33,336 nucleotides of DNA from Bacteroidales bacterium (GTDB lineage Bacteria; Bacteroidota; Bacteroidia; Bacteroidales; VadinHA17). The stretch covers positions 1 to 33,336 of the forward strand of contig JANTGF010000044.1 of the NCBI GenBank assembly GCA_024763075.1, given 5' to 3'. The notes beneath the pieces are model-generated. The model saw only the letters and a program-made list of their open reading frames with translations, was not told where the DNA came from and did no database searches. Position 1 is the stretch's first letter. The number at the start of each line of letters is the position of its first letter. Shown here piece after piece: positions 32,946 to 33,336 of this stretch. The translations under genes and the position numbers were made by a program.

Positions 32946-33170
32946 GGGTTTGCTGAAAAACACTTAAATTCTATATAATCAATTATATAAAAGTGCGTAT
33001 TTCATTCCAAATGCAAGGTTTATTATAGGTTTTTACTAAAAGCCTTGCATTTTTTATTATTGTTAGCCCATAACATACCATCTACTTCATTGCTACGGCT
33101 CGCAGTATATCTATACAGCTTTGCCTTGCAGCTTTGTATATGGCATGTTCTGGACTTTTTCAGCAAACCC
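32946..33170. mobile_element. MITE-like non-autonomous element with TIRs and target-site duplication
   Basis: GGGTTTGCTGAAAAA at 32946-32960 and TTTTTCAGCAAACCC at 33156-33170 are perfect 15-bp terminal inverted repeats. TACATA flanks both ends directly (32940-32945 and 33171-33176), a 6-bp target-site duplication. The 225-bp interior has no gene but several hairpins: TATATAAT/ATTATATA with loop CA (32972-32989), within CACTT/AAGTG; a 10-bp stem at 33009-33052; and AACATACCAT matched by ATGGCATGTT (one mismatch). No transposase is in the window, so it would have been mobilised in trans. Confidence 0.85.
33009..33052 (+). terminator. Hairpin with T-run inside the mobile element
   Basis: AAATGCAAGG (33009-33018) pairs perfectly with CCTTGCATTT (33043-33052), followed by TTTTATTATTGTT. 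With a 24-base loop it may act as a terminator for the PLP-enzyme gene upstream. Confidence 0.55.
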
Positions 33171-33176
33171 TACATA

Positions 33177-33336
33177 AGGTTTTTTTCTTGAGTATCGAGA
33201 AATTGAAACGAACATGAACTTTTTTAATCAAAAGTTCATACACGAAAATGATTAAAACAAGTTCATGAGAGAACGGAGTGGTTACATCTGTTCTTAAATT
33301 TTTAGATAATTTGTAACCGAGTAACTAAAAATTTTA
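33177..33336. repeat. AT-rich tail with nested inverted repeats
   Basis: No gene. Three perfect inverted repeats: ATGAACTTTT (33214-33223)/AAAAGTTCAT (33230-33239), loop TTAATC; GGTTACA (33280-33286)/TGTAACC (33312-33318); AAATTTTTAG (33296-33305)/CTAAAAATTT (33325-33334). A partial echo of the first (CAAGTTCATGA) lies near 33259. They may belong to the next locus or to the edge of another element cut by the window. Confidence 0.6.

Noticed and set aside
33053-33160. Integron attC-like site inside the MITE
   Set aside because: GTTAGCC and nearby words do not fit the RYYYAAC/GTTRRRY core pair, and the segment is bounded by clear TIRs and a target duplication.
1-33336. CRISPR arrays, tRNA, rRNA, SusC/SusD pair
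   Set aside because: No regularly spaced repeats, cloverleaf-like or rRNA-like sequence was seen, and no gene resembles SusC or SusD despite the glycosidases.

Overview
The window looks like a chromosomal piece of a polysaccharide-degrading member of the Bacteroidota. The evidence is a GH92 mannosidase with CHB_HEX_C and PA14 domains, a lipoprotein GH31 with a PA14 insert, a PorT-type outer-membrane protein, many lipoprotein signals, no Shine-Dalgarno-rich starts, and promoter-like TAnnTTTG boxes. No rRNA, tRNA, CRISPR array or SusC/SusD pair was seen.

Left part (1-10800), carbohydrate use. The 3' end of a GH92 alpha-mannosidase converges on a minus-strand pair: a GH31 alpha-glycosidase lipoprotein followed by a HAD phosphatase/phosphomutase. 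After a divergent intergenic region come an orphan PhoR-like histidine kinase, a lipoprotein aldose 1-epimerase (galM), and a 925-residue protein joining a TIM-barrel glycosidase-like region to an FGE-sulfatase-fold domain. That domain lacks both catalytic cysteines.

Middle part (11000-22200), an accessory cluster. A small one-TM protein and a PAS/AAA+/Fis sigma54 activator stand at its left border. A GC-rich hairpin block and an AT-rich stretch with a palindrome separate them from a set of genes whose base usage differs from the flanks: a small ABM-like protein, a Cys-type arylsulfatase lipoprotein, and a DUF1254/DUF1214 protein with a broken second copy beside it. An NTF2-like lipoprotein, a glycine-zipper protein and three outer-membrane barrel genes follow. 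Three loci here carry disabling lesions: the DUF1214 remnant has two frameshifts, one caused by a 5-bp repeat expansion, and two barrel genes each have an in-frame TAA just before their last beta-strands, with the reading frame intact beyond it. The cluster looks acquired and partly decaying, or else it holds assembly errors or recoding that reads could test.

Right part (22237-33336). A minus-strand Cys-motif protein is divergent from a GH16 glucanase-like enzyme with six 56-residue FG-GAP-like repeats. A complete tripartite RND efflux operon (outer-membrane factor, adaptor, pump) comes next, then an L-Ala-D/L-Glu-type dipeptide epimerase and an AONS-family PLP enzyme. Seven bases after the last gene lies a 225-bp MITE-like element with 15-bp perfect terminal inverted repeats and a 6-bp TACATA target duplication. 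AT-rich inverted repeats fill the rest.

All functional calls come from reading motifs and from family knowledge; no database search was run.
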